Assembly (NCBI GenBank): GCA_028281105.1
Contig: JANQKQ010000036.1
Location: forward strand, 1-54,702
Length of the DNA stretch: 54,702 bases
Source: Rhizobiaceae bacterium
GTDB taxonomy: Bacteria > Pseudomonadota > Alphaproteobacteria > Rhizobiales > Rhizobiaceae
Direction of reading: 5' to 3'
The notes beneath the pieces are model-generated. The model saw only the letters and a program-made list of their open reading frames with translations. It searched no databases and was not told the DNA's origin. Position numbers and translations under genes: made by a program. Each line of letters opens with the position of its first letter. The first letter of the stretch is position 1. Positions 16,628 to 24,849 of this stretch are shown here, one piece after another.

Positions 16628-18058
16628 TCAGTTCACCGAACCTAGGTATCTGAGATCATCATAGCACACACCGTGTGCCGCTCCATTCCCTGCAACATCC
16701 ATGTAATCGATCATGCTGGCCGGCGTGGGCACGCCGATCGGGCCGTAACCGGCCGGCGAAGAAGGCATATCGAAGCCCCCGTTTGGCCCGCCGTCGCTGT
16801 CATCGTCGGGGGTCGAGGAACCATCATCCCGGCTCCACGGCCACATCGGGTCCAAGGCGTACGAGCCCTTGGGCAGGCGGTTCGAATCAGACGGGCCGGG
16901 ATACTGACCCTGAGGGGAATAGGCGTGTTCGCTGGTCGGGTCGAACCGACCGAAGCGCGCTTGCCAGTCGGCCCACGCCCGGTCCACGTTGGAGTGCAGC
17001 AGGAAGAACATCGGGTCCCGCGGCGATCGAGCGGTGCCAATCCAGCCGCCGACATTGACGTGGGCATAGTTATGGTGACGTCTTTCGATCTCGGCGTTCG
17101 CCCCTCTTAAGCCGCCGAAAACACGAGCCTCGGCGGGCGAAAAAAGCACCGCCAACGTTTCAAATCGAACACTGGGGTAGATGTCCTGCAAACGCACGGT
17201 TGAGTTTCGGGTGCGCACCAGAGGCCCGCCGAAGCCCATCCGCCAGCCGCGCAATTGGTTTGTGCGGTCAAACTCGACTATGGTCCCTGCGGGCGTCCTA
17301 GGGCCGCTGGCGCTGCCCATAAAGGCCTCCGTGAAGATCGCGTCGGAGTTTCGGTCGAACCGCCAATACGGGATTGTCACCCTGGGATCAATGGCCTGCA
17401 ACTCACGTTCGAGTGACAGAAGAAAGGCACGGTGCCAGGCCAGAAACAGGGGAAATCCGTCCCGCGCCCCGTGAATCCCCAGGCCCCCGGCGCGCCCGTG
17501 TGCGTCGGCGTATTTCTCGTATGCATTGGTGGGGCCGGAGGGACGGCGGTGTCCGTGCAACGAGGCCAGCGCGTCGGTAAGGCGCTCGCGCTCCAGGTTG
17601 GTGAGCTCATTGGCGTCTTTGCGCACGCGTACCATAACGTCGGTGCGACCAACCGTGGACCCGGTCGCTCGATCGGTTGCGACGATCGATACGTCCTTGC
17701 CGTCAGTCGACGCGCGCGCGCCGCTGACCAGGATCGGCACCCACGAACCGTCTGAAGGCAGCGCCAGATCAAGCGCCGGGAGCGGCGAATAGGTTTGCGG
17801 CGTGACGGGAACCCCGGCGTCGCGGGAGAACTCGACCCGGCCTGTGCCATCCGGTGAATCGGAGGCCAGAGTGACTTGAACGGGATCGGATTGTTCGGTG
17901 ATCGCGCGAACCCTGGCCGTCACCGGAGTCCAGCAAAAATAATCGTCGGAGCCCGAGGAAGTGTTGTGAATTTCTATCACCACTGTCGTCTGCGCCATGG
18001 CGGGGGTGGCAAGTGAAAAGAGAAGAAAAAATATAGGATATGCAATTATTGATCTCAT
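16628..18058 (-). CDS. Secreted tyrosinase-family copper oxidase
   Basis: 476 residues from ATG 18058, chosen because it opens a clean signal peptide (MRSIIAYPIFFLLFSLATPAMA). An N-terminal beta-rich region (about 24-150) precedes the tyrosinase domain. CuA region: GIHGARDGFPLFLAWHRAF; CuB region: HHNYAHVNVGGW and DPMFFLLHSNVDRAW. Tyrosinases hydroxylate phenols and oxidise catechols to quinones. A low-complexity acidic stretch (DDGSSTPDDDSDGG) precedes the C-terminus. It heads an operon with the secreted helical-repeat protein. Its 5' region and upstream DNA (18000-18250) are AT-rich, hinting at transfer. Confidence 0.9.
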   Translation of the reverse strand: MRSIIAYPIFFLLFSLATPAMAQTTVVIEIHNTSSGSDDYFCWTPVTARVRAITEQSDPVQVTLASDSPDGTGRVEFSRDAGVPVTPQTYSPLPALDLALPSDGSWVPILVSGARASTDGKDVSIVATDRATGSTVGRTDVMVRVRKDANELTNLERERLTDALASLHGHRRPSGPTNAYEKYADAHGRAGGLGIHGARDGFPLFLAWHRAFLLSLERELQAIDPRVTIPYWRFDRNSDAIFTEAFMGSASGPRTPAGTIVEFDRTNQLRGWRMGFGGPLVRTRNSTVRLQDIYPSVRFETLAVLFSPAEARVFGGLRGANAEIERRHHNYAHVNVGGWIGTARSPRDPMFFLLHSNVDRAWADWQARFGRFDPTSEHAYSPQGQYPGPSDSNRLPKGSYALDPMWPWSRDDGSSTPDDDSDGGPNGGFDMPSSPAGYGPIGVPTPASMIDYMDVAGNGAAHGVCYDDLRYLGSVN

Positions 18059-18544
18059 TCTTACACCAGAAGGACAATTTTCTACTAATATAGAATTTGC
18101 ATTTATAATTTTCAATGTCAATCCAGTTAGACTTCTATGTTAAAGTGATGTTTTGATATCAGCCTTCAAGTACCAGATTCTAGGGAAAAATTTCAGATAA
18201 ACTACGGGTGATTCTAGGTAGATCAATTGGATACTCGGTGTCCATTAGGGTTAGTCGACCGCGATGTCATCGAATCTTGGTGTGTGTGATAAGCCGCCGG
18301 ACTAGGCCCACCCCCCAAAACCCGATCCCGCGCCCGCGATTGATCGCGTGCGCCGCGTCGCTCGGGCTGCTTATCCCCGCTTTGCCGAATGCGCTTACCC
18401 TGGCGGCTGGGACGATTCCATCGCGCCGGCCCGTGCCGGTCACGCGGACCAGAAGGAACAGACATATTGATCGAACCAAATCCATCGAAGCCCGCATCGC
18501 GCTCCCCCTGCCGGCACGTAGACGCGCTGGGTAGGCCGGTGCCG

Positions 18545-18670
18545 ATCTCTCCGCTTGCGGGGGAGATGTCGGCGCAGCCGACAGAGGGGGGTGAGGCGGC
18601 AGACTCAGGGGATGCGGCCTCACCCCCCTCCGCCCCTTCGGGACATCCCGCCGGAAAGGGGGGAGATCGG
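18545..18670. repeat. Family A composite element (a arm, spacer, degenerate inverted b arm)
   Basis: Left arm CTCTCCGCTTGCGGGGGAG with TGTCGGCGCAGCCGACA; a spacer that is the reverse complement of the spacer type near position 20; right arm inverted with CGCCCCTTCGGGACA. The 18059-19146 region is mostly repeats; 18130-18540 shows no convincing gene. Confidence 0.8.
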
Positions 18671-18717
18671 GCCGCGTCATCGCCAACCCGCCACCCCGGC
18701 GTGACCCACACCCTCTG

Positions 18718-18892
18718 CCGTCATCCTGACGGAGGCCGGGATCCAGGTGCGCATCGGCGGGTTCGTGGTTTACCGGGGAATGAGGGACGGGCATCCAGTC
18801 TCGGTGAGCCGTCCGCGCAAGAGCAACCGACTGCGAGCAAGCATCGACGCACCTGGATCCCGGCCTTCGCCGGGATGACGGCAGTGGGTGGG
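18718..18892 (+). repeat. Family B element, complete
   Basis: Inverted ends CCGTCATCCTGACGGAGGCC...CAGGTGCG and CGCACCTGG...CCTTCGCCGGGATGACGG; interior with GGGTTCGTGGTTT and AAGAGCAACC. The right end runs straight into a 15-bp tandem array. Confidence 0.75.
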
Positions 18893-18966
18893 GCGCCGGC
18901 GGACGAGGCGCCGACGGGTGGGGCGCCGACGGGTGGGGCGCCGACGGGCAGGGCGCCGACGGGGGC
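18892..18966. repeat. 15-bp tandem repeat, about five units
   Basis: Unit GGCGCCGACGGGTGG (starts near 18892, 18907, 18922, 18937, 18952; first and last degenerate). In the plus frame that ends at 19150 it would encode an APTGG-type pentapeptide repeat. Confidence 0.85.
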
Positions 18967-19150
18967 TTCGCCGAGGGACGGGGCGTCCACGGGCGCTTCG
19001 CCGAACATTCGCCTCGCGGCTGCGTTCGCCGGGGCGCCGGTGGCGCTGGGGGAGCATCTGTGCCGCGAGGAGATCGAGGGGCGCGTGGACCATCAACTGG
19101 CGCGCGCCTGTCTTGCGCTGTGGCTCGGAACGCACGGTGGCGCGCGATGA
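18967..19150 (+). pseudogene. Possible 5'-truncated phage-type ORF before the gcrA-like gene
   Basis: The open frame ending at 19150 contains a normal-looking segment (AAFAGAPVALGEHLCREE to LGTHGGAR) and its stop overlaps the next ATG as ATGA, typical of a real upstream gene. Its 5' side dissolves into the tandem array and a family B element. It may be the tail of a gene cut by repeat insertion. ATG 18875 would give 91 residues but uses repeat DNA as coding sequence. Confidence 0.35.
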
Positions 19151-19668
19151 CCCACACCCGCGCCACCGACGAGATCATCCGCGCCGCGCTCACCGAGGGC
19201 CGGCTGTCGGCCGCGCAGATCGGTGAATTGGTCGGCAAGTCGCGCAGCGCGGTGCTGGGCCGGGTGCGGCGGCGGCCGGACCTGTTTCCCATGGGTTTCG
19301 CCAACCGGGAGGTCGGCCGCATCGCGCGGGCGCCGGGCGACCGGCCAACGCACGAATCCCGGCGCAAATCCAGGCGGCGGGCAGGGCCGCGCGACGACGC
19401 CATCGCGCCGCAAGCCTATGACGCCGCCTGCGAGGCGTTGCCGCTGGAGGAGCTGGCCGACGACGGCTGCAAATATCCGGTCAATGATCGCGACGCCGAC
19501 GGCGAGCATTTGTTCTGCGGCCGGCCGGCGAAAAGCCGCAGCGCCTACTGCGCCCACCATCACGCGCGCTGCCACCGCGACGAGGGCGACGAGGCCGAAG
19601 CGCCGGCCACCGGCTTCGTGCCGTTCTCCTGGTCCTCGGCCGGGCGGTCGGGGAGGCGCGCGCGATGA
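19147..19668 (+). CDS. GcrA-family regulator, phage-associated
   Basis: 173 residues. The N-terminus (about 5-45) has the GcrA-type helix-turn-helix (IIRAALTEGRLSAAQIGELV then SRSAVLGRVRR). The C-terminal half has the GcrA signature: LEELADDGCKYPV, HLFCGRPAK and SAYCAHH. GcrA is an alphaproteobacterial cell-cycle transcription cofactor that works with sigma70 at methylated promoters; copies are common in alphaproteobacterial phages. Start and stop overlap neighbouring genes by ATGA, so it belongs to the replication operon that follows. It probably controls phage or host genes; the host copy is presumably elsewhere. Confidence 0.82.
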   Translation: MTHTRATDEIIRAALTEGRLSAAQIGELVGKSRSAVLGRVRRRPDLFPMGFANREVGRIARAPGDRPTHESRRKSRRRAGPRDDAIAPQAYDAACEALPLEELADDGCKYPVNDRDADGEHLFCGRPAKSRSAYCAHHHARCHRDEGDEAEAPATGFVPFSWSSAGRSGRRAR

Positions 19669-20375
19669 GCCTGCCCTATATGCCGCTCTACGTCACCGAC
19701 TATGAAGGCGACACCGCGCACCTGTCGCTGGAGGAGGACGGCATCTACAACCGGCTGCTGCGGCTGTGCTGGCGCACGCCGGGCTGCTCGATCCCCGACG
19801 ATCCGGCCTGGATCGCCCGGCACATGCGCATCGATGCGGCCAGCTTCGAGGCCAAGGTGCGGCCGATCCTGGACGAGTTCTTCACCCGCGACAAAGCCCG
19901 GCTTTGCAACCCACGCCTGGTGAAGGAATTCGAGCGCATCACCACGACTTCGAAGAAGCGTAGCGAGGCGGGCAAATTGGGCGGGCGGCCGGCCAAGGCG
20001 TTGAAAGCCAACGACGAAGCGGCGAAGCCGGGGATAAGCAAAGCGCAAGCAAAGCAAAACCATCCAGATCCAGAGTCAGAATCCAGATTCAGGGGCGCGG
20101 ATGATGAATCGATTTCCAGGAAAAAACCGGCAACCGCTTTGCCGGCCGACTGGCGGCCGAGCCCCGATTTCATCGCGGTGGCCGTCGACAAGCATCTTTC
20201 CGAGCGATCGGCTCGCATCGAGGCGGAGAAGTTCAAGAACCACGCGCTGGAGCGCGATCGCCGCTGCGTGGACTGGAAGGCGGCATGGCGAAATTGGGTG
20301 ATCAAGGCGATCGAGTTCAATCCCGATCTCGATGAGAAGCGGCGCGACTATGTTCGCGGCTGGAGCCGGATGTGA
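19665..20375 (+). CDS. DUF1376 (YdaU-type) phage replication protein
   Basis: 236 residues. The N-terminal domain (1-90) matches DUF1376: LPYMPLYVTDYEGDTAHLSLEEDG, IYNRLLRLCW. Then comes a KKRSEAGKLGGRPAK hinge and a C-terminal DNA-replication-like domain (about 150-236: LPADWRPSP, AEKFKNHALERDRRCVDWKAAWRNWV). Such proteins occur beside helicase loaders or primase-helicases in temperate phages. It overlaps the gcrA-like gene and the following helicase gene by 4 nt each, indicating translational coupling. Confidence 0.85.
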   Translation: MSLPYMPLYVTDYEGDTAHLSLEEDGIYNRLLRLCWRTPGCSIPDDPAWIARHMRIDAASFEAKVRPILDEFFTRDKARLCNPRLVKEFERITTTSKKRSEAGKLGGRPAKALKANDEAAKPGISKAQAKQNHPDPESESRFRGADDESISRKKPATALPADWRPSPDFIAVAVDKHLSERSARIEAEKFKNHALERDRRCVDWKAAWRNWVIKAIEFNPDLDEKRRDYVRGWSRM

Positions 20376-22144
20376 GCGCGCGCGAAGTCATGAGCGTCGA
20401 TGAATGGCTGCGCGAGCAGGGCATCGCGCTCGCTCGCGCCAGCCTCGGCGGGCACAAGACCACCTGTCCGCAATGTTCGGCCACCCGGCGCAACCAGAAG
20501 GACCCGTGCCTGTCGGTCACCATCCGCCCCGGCGACGACGTAGTGGCCCACTGCCACCATTGCGGCTGGGCGGCGGGCAACCGGCCGCCGGAACCCGGCC
20601 CCGCGCCGCGCCCGCGCCGGCGCAGCTACACCCGGCCGAAGCCGGAGCCCGAGCCCCGGCGGCCGGACACGCTCTACAACTGGTTCGAGGCCCGCGCCAT
20701 CTCGCGCGAAACGGTCGAAGCCGCCGGCGTCTACAAGACCCGCCAATGGTTCCCCCAGACCCGGACGCAAGAAGAATGCATCGCCTTCCCTTATCGCTGG
20801 GACGGCGCGCTGCGCAACGTCAAGTACCGCACCGCCGCCAAGCACTTCCGCCAGGAGAAGAACCCCGAGCCGGTGCTCTACAACGCCGATGCGATCGAGG
20901 CGGGCGAGGACCTGATCTTCGTGGAGGGCGAGATCGACGCGCTCTCCTTCATCGAGGCCGGGTTTACCCACGTGGTCTCGTTGCCCAACGGCGCGCCGGC
21001 CGAGGCGGGCGAGACCTCCGACCGCCGCTACGAGCCGCTGGCCACACATGCCGAACAACTTGAGCGCGTGCGCCGGGTGCTCATCGCCACCGACATGGAC
21101 GCGCCGGGCGAGGCGCTGGCCGGCGAACTGGCCCGCCGGCTGGGCAAGGACCGCTGCTTCCGCGTGCGCTTCGACCTCGCCAACGACGAGACCTGCAAGG
21201 ACGCCAACGAGGCGCTGATCGCCGGCGGGGCGGAGGCATTGCGTCAGTGTGTCGAGGCGGCCGAGCCGTGGCCGATCGACGGGGTCTACCGCGTCGCCGA
21301 CTATATCGACGAGGTGATCGATCTGTACGAGGGCAGGGGGCCGCAGCCGGTCTCCACCGGGTTTGTCGAGCTCGACAAGGCGTTCAAGGTGATCCCCGGC
21401 CAGTTCGTCGTGATCACCGGCGTGCCCAACCACGGCAAGACAAGATTCATCGACCAGGTCGCCTTCCAGATGGCGCAGGGTGCCGGCTGGGTGTGGGCGA
21501 TCTTCTCGCCGGAGACGGGCGAGGCCAACCATGTGGCCGACCTGATCGAGATCGCGTCGGCCCGCCCGTTCCACCCCGGCCCTTCCGAGCGGCTGACCCG
21601 CGACGAACTGCGCGACGCCTGGCGCTGGCTCGACGAGCGCGTCGCCTTCATCGCGGTCGCCGACCACACCCCGACCATCGACTGGATCTTGGAGCGCGCC
21701 CGCGCCCTGGTGCTGCGCCGGGGCATCAACGGGTTGATCATCGACCCCTATAACGAGATCGAGGCCGGCCGGCCCAAGCAGATGACCGAGACCGAGTTCG
21801 TCTCGCAGCTCATCTCCAAGTGCAAACGGTTTTCGCGCGCCCACGACGTGGCGGTGTTCATGATCGTCCACCCCACCAAGCTGCGCCCGCACGCGCCGGG
21901 CGAGCCCGACCCCGTGCCCGGTCTCTACGACCTGATCGGCTCGTCCCACTGGCGCAACAAGGCCGACGCCGGCCTCGTCGTCTACCGCGACTACGCGGCG
22001 GGAAAGACGATGGTGTTCTCCAAGAAAATCCGCCGCCAGCCGGTCTGCGGCACGCCGGGCTCGGTGGAATTCGACTTCGACCGGACGGCAAGGCGCTTCG
22101 AGGAGGTGCCGCTGAGCTACCAGGTGCTGGGAGGCGGGCGATGA
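20372..22144 (+). CDS. Phage primase-helicase (TOPRIM plus DnaB-type)
   Basis: 590 residues from GTG 20372. Zinc ribbon (about 27-70: CPQC and CHHCGW), primase TOPRIM domain (FVEGEIDALSF, IATDMDAPGEA), then a RecA-like helicase domain with Walker A GVPNHGKT, Walker B GLIIDPYNE and a C-terminal arginine-finger region (MVFSKKIRRQPVCG). This is the architecture of T7 gp4 and Twinkle: primer synthesis and 5'-3' unwinding at the fork in one chain. It strongly marks a phage or phage-derived replication module together with the two genes before it. It appears intact. Confidence 0.93.
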   Translation: MSAREVMSVDEWLREQGIALARASLGGHKTTCPQCSATRRNQKDPCLSVTIRPGDDVVAHCHHCGWAAGNRPPEPGPAPRPRRRSYTRPKPEPEPRRPDTLYNWFEARAISRETVEAAGVYKTRQWFPQTRTQEECIAFPYRWDGALRNVKYRTAAKHFRQEKNPEPVLYNADAIEAGEDLIFVEGEIDALSFIEAGFTHVVSLPNGAPAEAGETSDRRYEPLATHAEQLERVRRVLIATDMDAPGEALAGELARRLGKDRCFRVRFDLANDETCKDANEALIAGGAEALRQCVEAAEPWPIDGVYRVADYIDEVIDLYEGRGPQPVSTGFVELDKAFKVIPGQFVVITGVPNHGKTRFIDQVAFQMAQGAGWVWAIFSPETGEANHVADLIEIASARPFHPGPSERLTRDELRDAWRWLDERVAFIAVADHTPTIDWILERARALVLRRGINGLIIDPYNEIEAGRPKQMTETEFVSQLISKCKRFSRAHDVAVFMIVHPTKLRPHAPGEPDPVPGLYDLIGSSHWRNKADAGLVVYRDYAAGKTMVFSKKIRRQPVCGTPGSVEFDFDRTARRFEEVPLSYQVLGGGR

Positions 22145-22203
22145 GGGCGGTGGCAAGAACGGTGCCCAACCTGCTCCGTCACCCCGGCGCAGGCCGCTGC
22201 CCC

Positions 22204-22330
22204 CAATCTCCCCCCTTGCGGGGGAGATGTCGGCGAAGCCGACAGAGGGGGGTAAGGCCGCATACTCCGTGCTCGCCGCTCCACCCCCCTCTGTCCCTGC
22301 GGGACATCTCCCCCGCAAGGGGGGAGATTG
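22204..22330. repeat. Family A composite element (a arm, spacer, inverted b arm)
   Basis: Left arm CTCCCCCCTTGCGGGGGAG with TGTCGGCGAAGCCGACA; spacer GCCGCATACTCCGTGCTCGC as at 13.0 kb; right arm inverted with TGTCCCTGCGGGACA. Together with the family C copy that follows it fills the 22145-22538 gap. Confidence 0.85.
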
Positions 22331-22372
22331 GCTGGGGCGCTGCCCGCATCGTCCTGCGACCCTTCCATTCAG

Positions 22373-22458
22373 TCATCCCCGGGCTTGAGCCGAGGACCCA
22401 GAAACCAAGCGCCACAACCAGTGACCCCTGGGTGCTCGCCACAAGGGCGAGGATGACT
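22373..22458. repeat. Family C inverted repeat
   Basis: GTCATCCCCGGGCTTGAGCC at the left and CTCGCCACAAGGGCGAGGATGAC at the right, matching the copy near 2.0 kb. Confidence 0.7.
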
Positions 22459-22538
22459 GCGGAAAGGGTGGTGATGATGACATCGGGTGGGGTGGTGAGG
22501 ATGATCATGCCGCTGCCGCCGATGATCGCGCGGCGACC

Positions 22539-22874
22539 TCAGAAATCGAGCTGGCTTGCGACCAGGCCCATGGCGGTGGCGATCTTCTTGACGCTGGTCG
22601 CGCGCAGGTTGGCGGACGCACTTTCCTGTTGGGCGAACGTGGCCTGGGCGACGCCGAGCCGGTCGGCCACCTCGGCCTGGGTCAGGCCCAAGTGCTCGCG
22701 CCACGCGCGCACCGGCGACAAGCCCTCGTCGAACACCTTCCTGACCACCGCGTTGGGCACGGTGGGCGAGGCATCGGCGAACGCCACCAGTTCCTCGAAC
22801 TGCTCGATCGGGACGACCGCGAACCGGGGCTTCCCGTTTTCGTGGATGATCTGGAAATCAATAGGTTTGTTCAT
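22539..22874 (-). CDS. XRE-type antitoxin with extended N-terminus
   Basis: 111 residues. The first 40 or so (IIHENGKPRFAVVPIEQFEEL) resemble the fold-back strand-helix of Phd-like antitoxins. Residues about 62-105 are a helix-turn-helix of XRE type (LGLTQAEVADRLGVAQATFAQQES). It overlaps the toxin gene by 17 nt and follows it, the toxin-first order seen in HigBA/RelBE-related modules. It should bind toxin and promoter. Confidence 0.85.
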   Translation of the reverse strand: MNKPIDFQIIHENGKPRFAVVPIEQFEELVAFADASPTVPNAVVRKVFDEGLSPVRAWREHLGLTQAEVADRLGVAQATFAQQESASANLRATSVKKIATAMGLVASQLDF

Positions 22875-23112
22875 CGCGCCTTTTCACCTCCTCGATCGAA
22901 ACTACCCTGACGACCTCGACGATGTCGAACAGCACCCGGTAGTTGCCGACCCGCAGGCGGAAGCCATAGCGGTGGTTCTTCAACCGCTTGACGCCTCGCG
23001 CCGACTTCGGCTCCGCGAGCGTGTCCACGGCATCGCGAATGGCCTTGCCTTGCCCGGCCGGCACCCGGCGCAACTGTTTCAGCGCCCTGGGCTTCCACTC
23101 GATGTCATACAT
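22858..23112 (-). CDS. RelE/ParE-superfamily toxin
   Basis: 84 residues, typical of RelE-like ribosome-dependent mRNA interferases: WKPRALKQLRRVP near the N-terminus, core RLKNHRYGFRLRVGNYRVLFDI, C-terminal VVSIEEVKRRDEQTY. It is the first gene of the pair. The strong promoter just upstream and the direct repeats around it fit an autoregulated module. Confidence 0.87.
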   Translation of the reverse strand: MYDIEWKPRALKQLRRVPAGQGKAIRDAVDTLAEPKSARGVKRLKNHRYGFRLRVGNYRVLFDIVEVVRVVSIEEVKRRDEQTY

Positions 23113-23117
23113 AAGCT

Positions 23118-23161
23118 CTCATACATAGGTTTTCTTATAGGTTTTAAACAGATTTTGTCAA
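23118..23161 (-). promoter_or_regulatory. Promoter of the relE-type toxin-antitoxin pair
   Basis: Minus-strand TTGACA (23156-23161), 16-nt spacer, TATAAG (23134-23139). The repeated AAAACCTAT and two TATGTATGA-like words between the -10 box and the start codon are plausible antitoxin operators. Confidence 0.7.
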
Positions 23162-23220
23162 TGACGATTGCACCGCCACACGACCCGGTCCGTCGGCCAT
23201 CCACGGCGGAGGCCTGACGC

Positions 23221-23739
23221 GTGGCGCGGCGCAGGAAATCATCGCCCAAGCCCGGCCGCGCGCGCCCCAGCGCGGTGGCGCGCGCCGAGCGCACCGAGTT
23301 CGAGAAACTCAAGAACGGTTTTCTCGACACCGCGCAATCCGAGGCCGCCGACCGGTTCCACGACCTGGTGGTGTGCGCCCAGCGCGTCGGCTTCGCCGCC
23401 GACCCGGCGCGCCCGCGCGTCGACGGCGGCAAGGGCTATTACGAGGTCCCCGACGCGGTCCTCGACGCCCACAACCGCCTGGCCGCCGCGCGCAGCCACT
23501 TAGGACACGTCAGCACCGCCCTGGTCTACAAATTCACCTGCGAAGGCCTGACCGCCGCCCAGATCGCCGCCCAGGCCGGCGAATCCGGCGACCGAGCCGA
23601 ACGCTACTACCGCCGCCGCTTCCGCGACGCCCTGGGTGAGCTGGTGGAGCTGTGGTTTCCGAAGGTGGCGGGAAGGTCGCGGCACGGGAGCTTCGTGCGG
23701 ACCGGGGTGGCGAAGGTGGATCGCGGCGAGTGGGGGTGA
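23221..23739 (+). CDS. DUF6456-like phage protein with helix-turn-helix-like C-terminus
   Basis: 172 residues from GTG 23221, supported by GGAGG 8 nt upstream. Basic N-terminus (ARRRKSSPKPGRARP). The C-terminal half (VPDAVLDAHNRLAAARSHLG, YKFTCEGLTAAQIAAQAGES, RAERYYRRRFRDALGELV) resembles the DUF6456/sigma-region-4-like helical domain found near replication genes of alphaproteobacterial prophages. A DNA-binding late regulator or small-terminase-like role is possible. It has the same direction as the replication operon, interrupted by the toxin-antitoxin pair on the other strand. Confidence 0.7.
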   Translation: MARRRKSSPKPGRARPSAVARAERTEFEKLKNGFLDTAQSEAADRFHDLVVCAQRVGFAADPARPRVDGGKGYYEVPDAVLDAHNRLAAARSHLGHVSTALVYKFTCEGLTAAQIAAQAGESGDRAERYYRRRFRDALGELVELWFPKVAGRSRHGSFVRTGVAKVDRGEWG

Positions 23740-23949
23740 GGGGTGGCGGAGTGTGGCCAGAAGCTCCGGCTCTCCAGTGCCACCCCCACCCTTGACACCC
23801 GGTCCGGTAAACCATAGGTAGCGCTCATTGTGGTGATTTGCGCTCAGCGGGTCGCCCTTTTTTGTGCCCGGTTCGCTGACGCCCGGTGCTCGCCGGCTTC
23901 GATCGCGGAAATGTCCGCCTCACCAACTTCACCAGCGGTGCCCAACCCT

Positions 23950-24122
23950 CCCGTCACCCCGGCGAAGGCCGGGGTCCAGGTGCGCTTCGGCGGATTCGTG
24001 GTTTGACGGGGTATGGTGGGTCGGCAGCGCATATGGGCAAGCTGCACGCCAAGAGCAACTCACACCGAGCAAGCGGTGACGCACCTGGACCCCGGCCTTC
24101 GCCGGGATGACGGTGGTGGGTG
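23950..24122 (+). repeat. Family B element, complete
   Basis: Ends CGTCACCCCGGCGAAGGCCG and GGCCTTCGCCGGGATGACGG; interior with GGATTCGTGGTTT and AAGAGCAACT. The gap 23740-24479 holds this element and a short remnant frame; no complete gene is visible. Confidence 0.75.
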
Positions 24123-24219
24123 GAGTTCCGCCGTGGCGAGCTCCCAACGCGGCCCCACGCGCGCCAACCCTCAATCCAGCCCCGCCGCATCGAACGCATC
24201 GCGACGGCTCAATCGGCGT

Positions 24220-24360
24220 CGAAAACGCTCTCAGGGATCGGTGGCGGCAGCACCGAGATTACGTTGGAAACGCTGGTCGGGATGAGCGGCAAGGAACTGG
24301 AGAAGTTCGCGAAGGACAATCCGGAGGTGTTTGATCGGCTGACGGGCGGGGAGGGGCGAG
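24220..24360 (+). pseudogene. Possible gene remnant
   Basis: A stretch with protein-like composition (GGGSTEITLETLVGMSGKEL then KFAKDNPEVFDRLTGG) lies in a plus-strand frame with no credible start: the upstream part is repeat DNA and the downstream part loses coding character. It could be the tail of a lost phage gene. Weak evidence. Confidence 0.3.
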
Positions 24361-24479
24361 GGGGTTCTCCTCAGGTCGTGGTTCCACCACCACGAGCACC
24401 ACTCGACGGTCCGCCGGGGCGGTCGCGATGCATTCAGCCTGAGTTGATGGATCGATCGGGTAGCGAAGCGGGCTGGAAT

Positions 24480-24779
24480 TCAGCGACACCGATCCGAGCG
24501 GGCAAAATCCCTGGCGCCACGCATGGCCGCCGACTGTGCCGACCCCGCGCGAAGCGCGGCCGTTCCTCCGGGATCGTCCGCCGGCCCCGCCAACCCATCC
24601 AGAAACGCCTTCATCTGATTGACCGCATCCGGCTCGACGTTGAGGGTTATGTTGTTTGCCTTACCGTAATCGATAAGTTCCTGTTCCGCCGACAACTCCA
24701 ATACTATCTTGGCAATTTCCATGATTGCGCCCAACTCCATCGGAAGCGGATCGGTTCCCTTATATTCGACGATGGCCAT
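24480..24779 (-). CDS. Small hypothetical protein
   Basis: 99 residues, not recognised. GGAGAAC stands 7 nt before the ATG. The N-terminal 70 residues look like a soluble helical domain (MEIAKIVLELSAEQELIDYG, AVNQMKAFLDGLAG); the last 25 residues are arginine/alanine-rich and may be out of the conserved part. It lies 70 nt after the lipoprotein gene on the same strand and may share its transcript. Confidence 0.55.
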   Translation of the reverse strand: MAIVEYKGTDPLPMELGAIMEIAKIVLELSAEQELIDYGKANNITLNVEPDAVNQMKAFLDGLAGPADDPGGTAALRAGSAQSAAMRGARDFARSDRCR

Positions 24780-24849
24780 AGCCGTTCTCCAGATAGACCC
24801 TGATCAAGCTCGAAAGCTTAACAAAAGGGAGTTGGTTGTCAAAATCCGA

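Noticed and set aside
18208-18534. 108-residue plus-strand frame
   Set aside because: No ribosome site, arginine/proline-rich, next to repeat DNA; no domain or coupling to neighbours.
20348-22318. 656-residue minus-strand open frame
   Set aside because: It is the antisense shadow of the primase-helicase gene, whose motifs are clear; the shadow has low-complexity GC-driven composition and no recognisable domain.
24120-24803. 227-residue plus-strand frame as a full gene
   Set aside because: Only a short middle segment looks coding; the start lies in a family B repeat and the end is antisense to a better minus-strand ORF. Kept only as a possible remnant.
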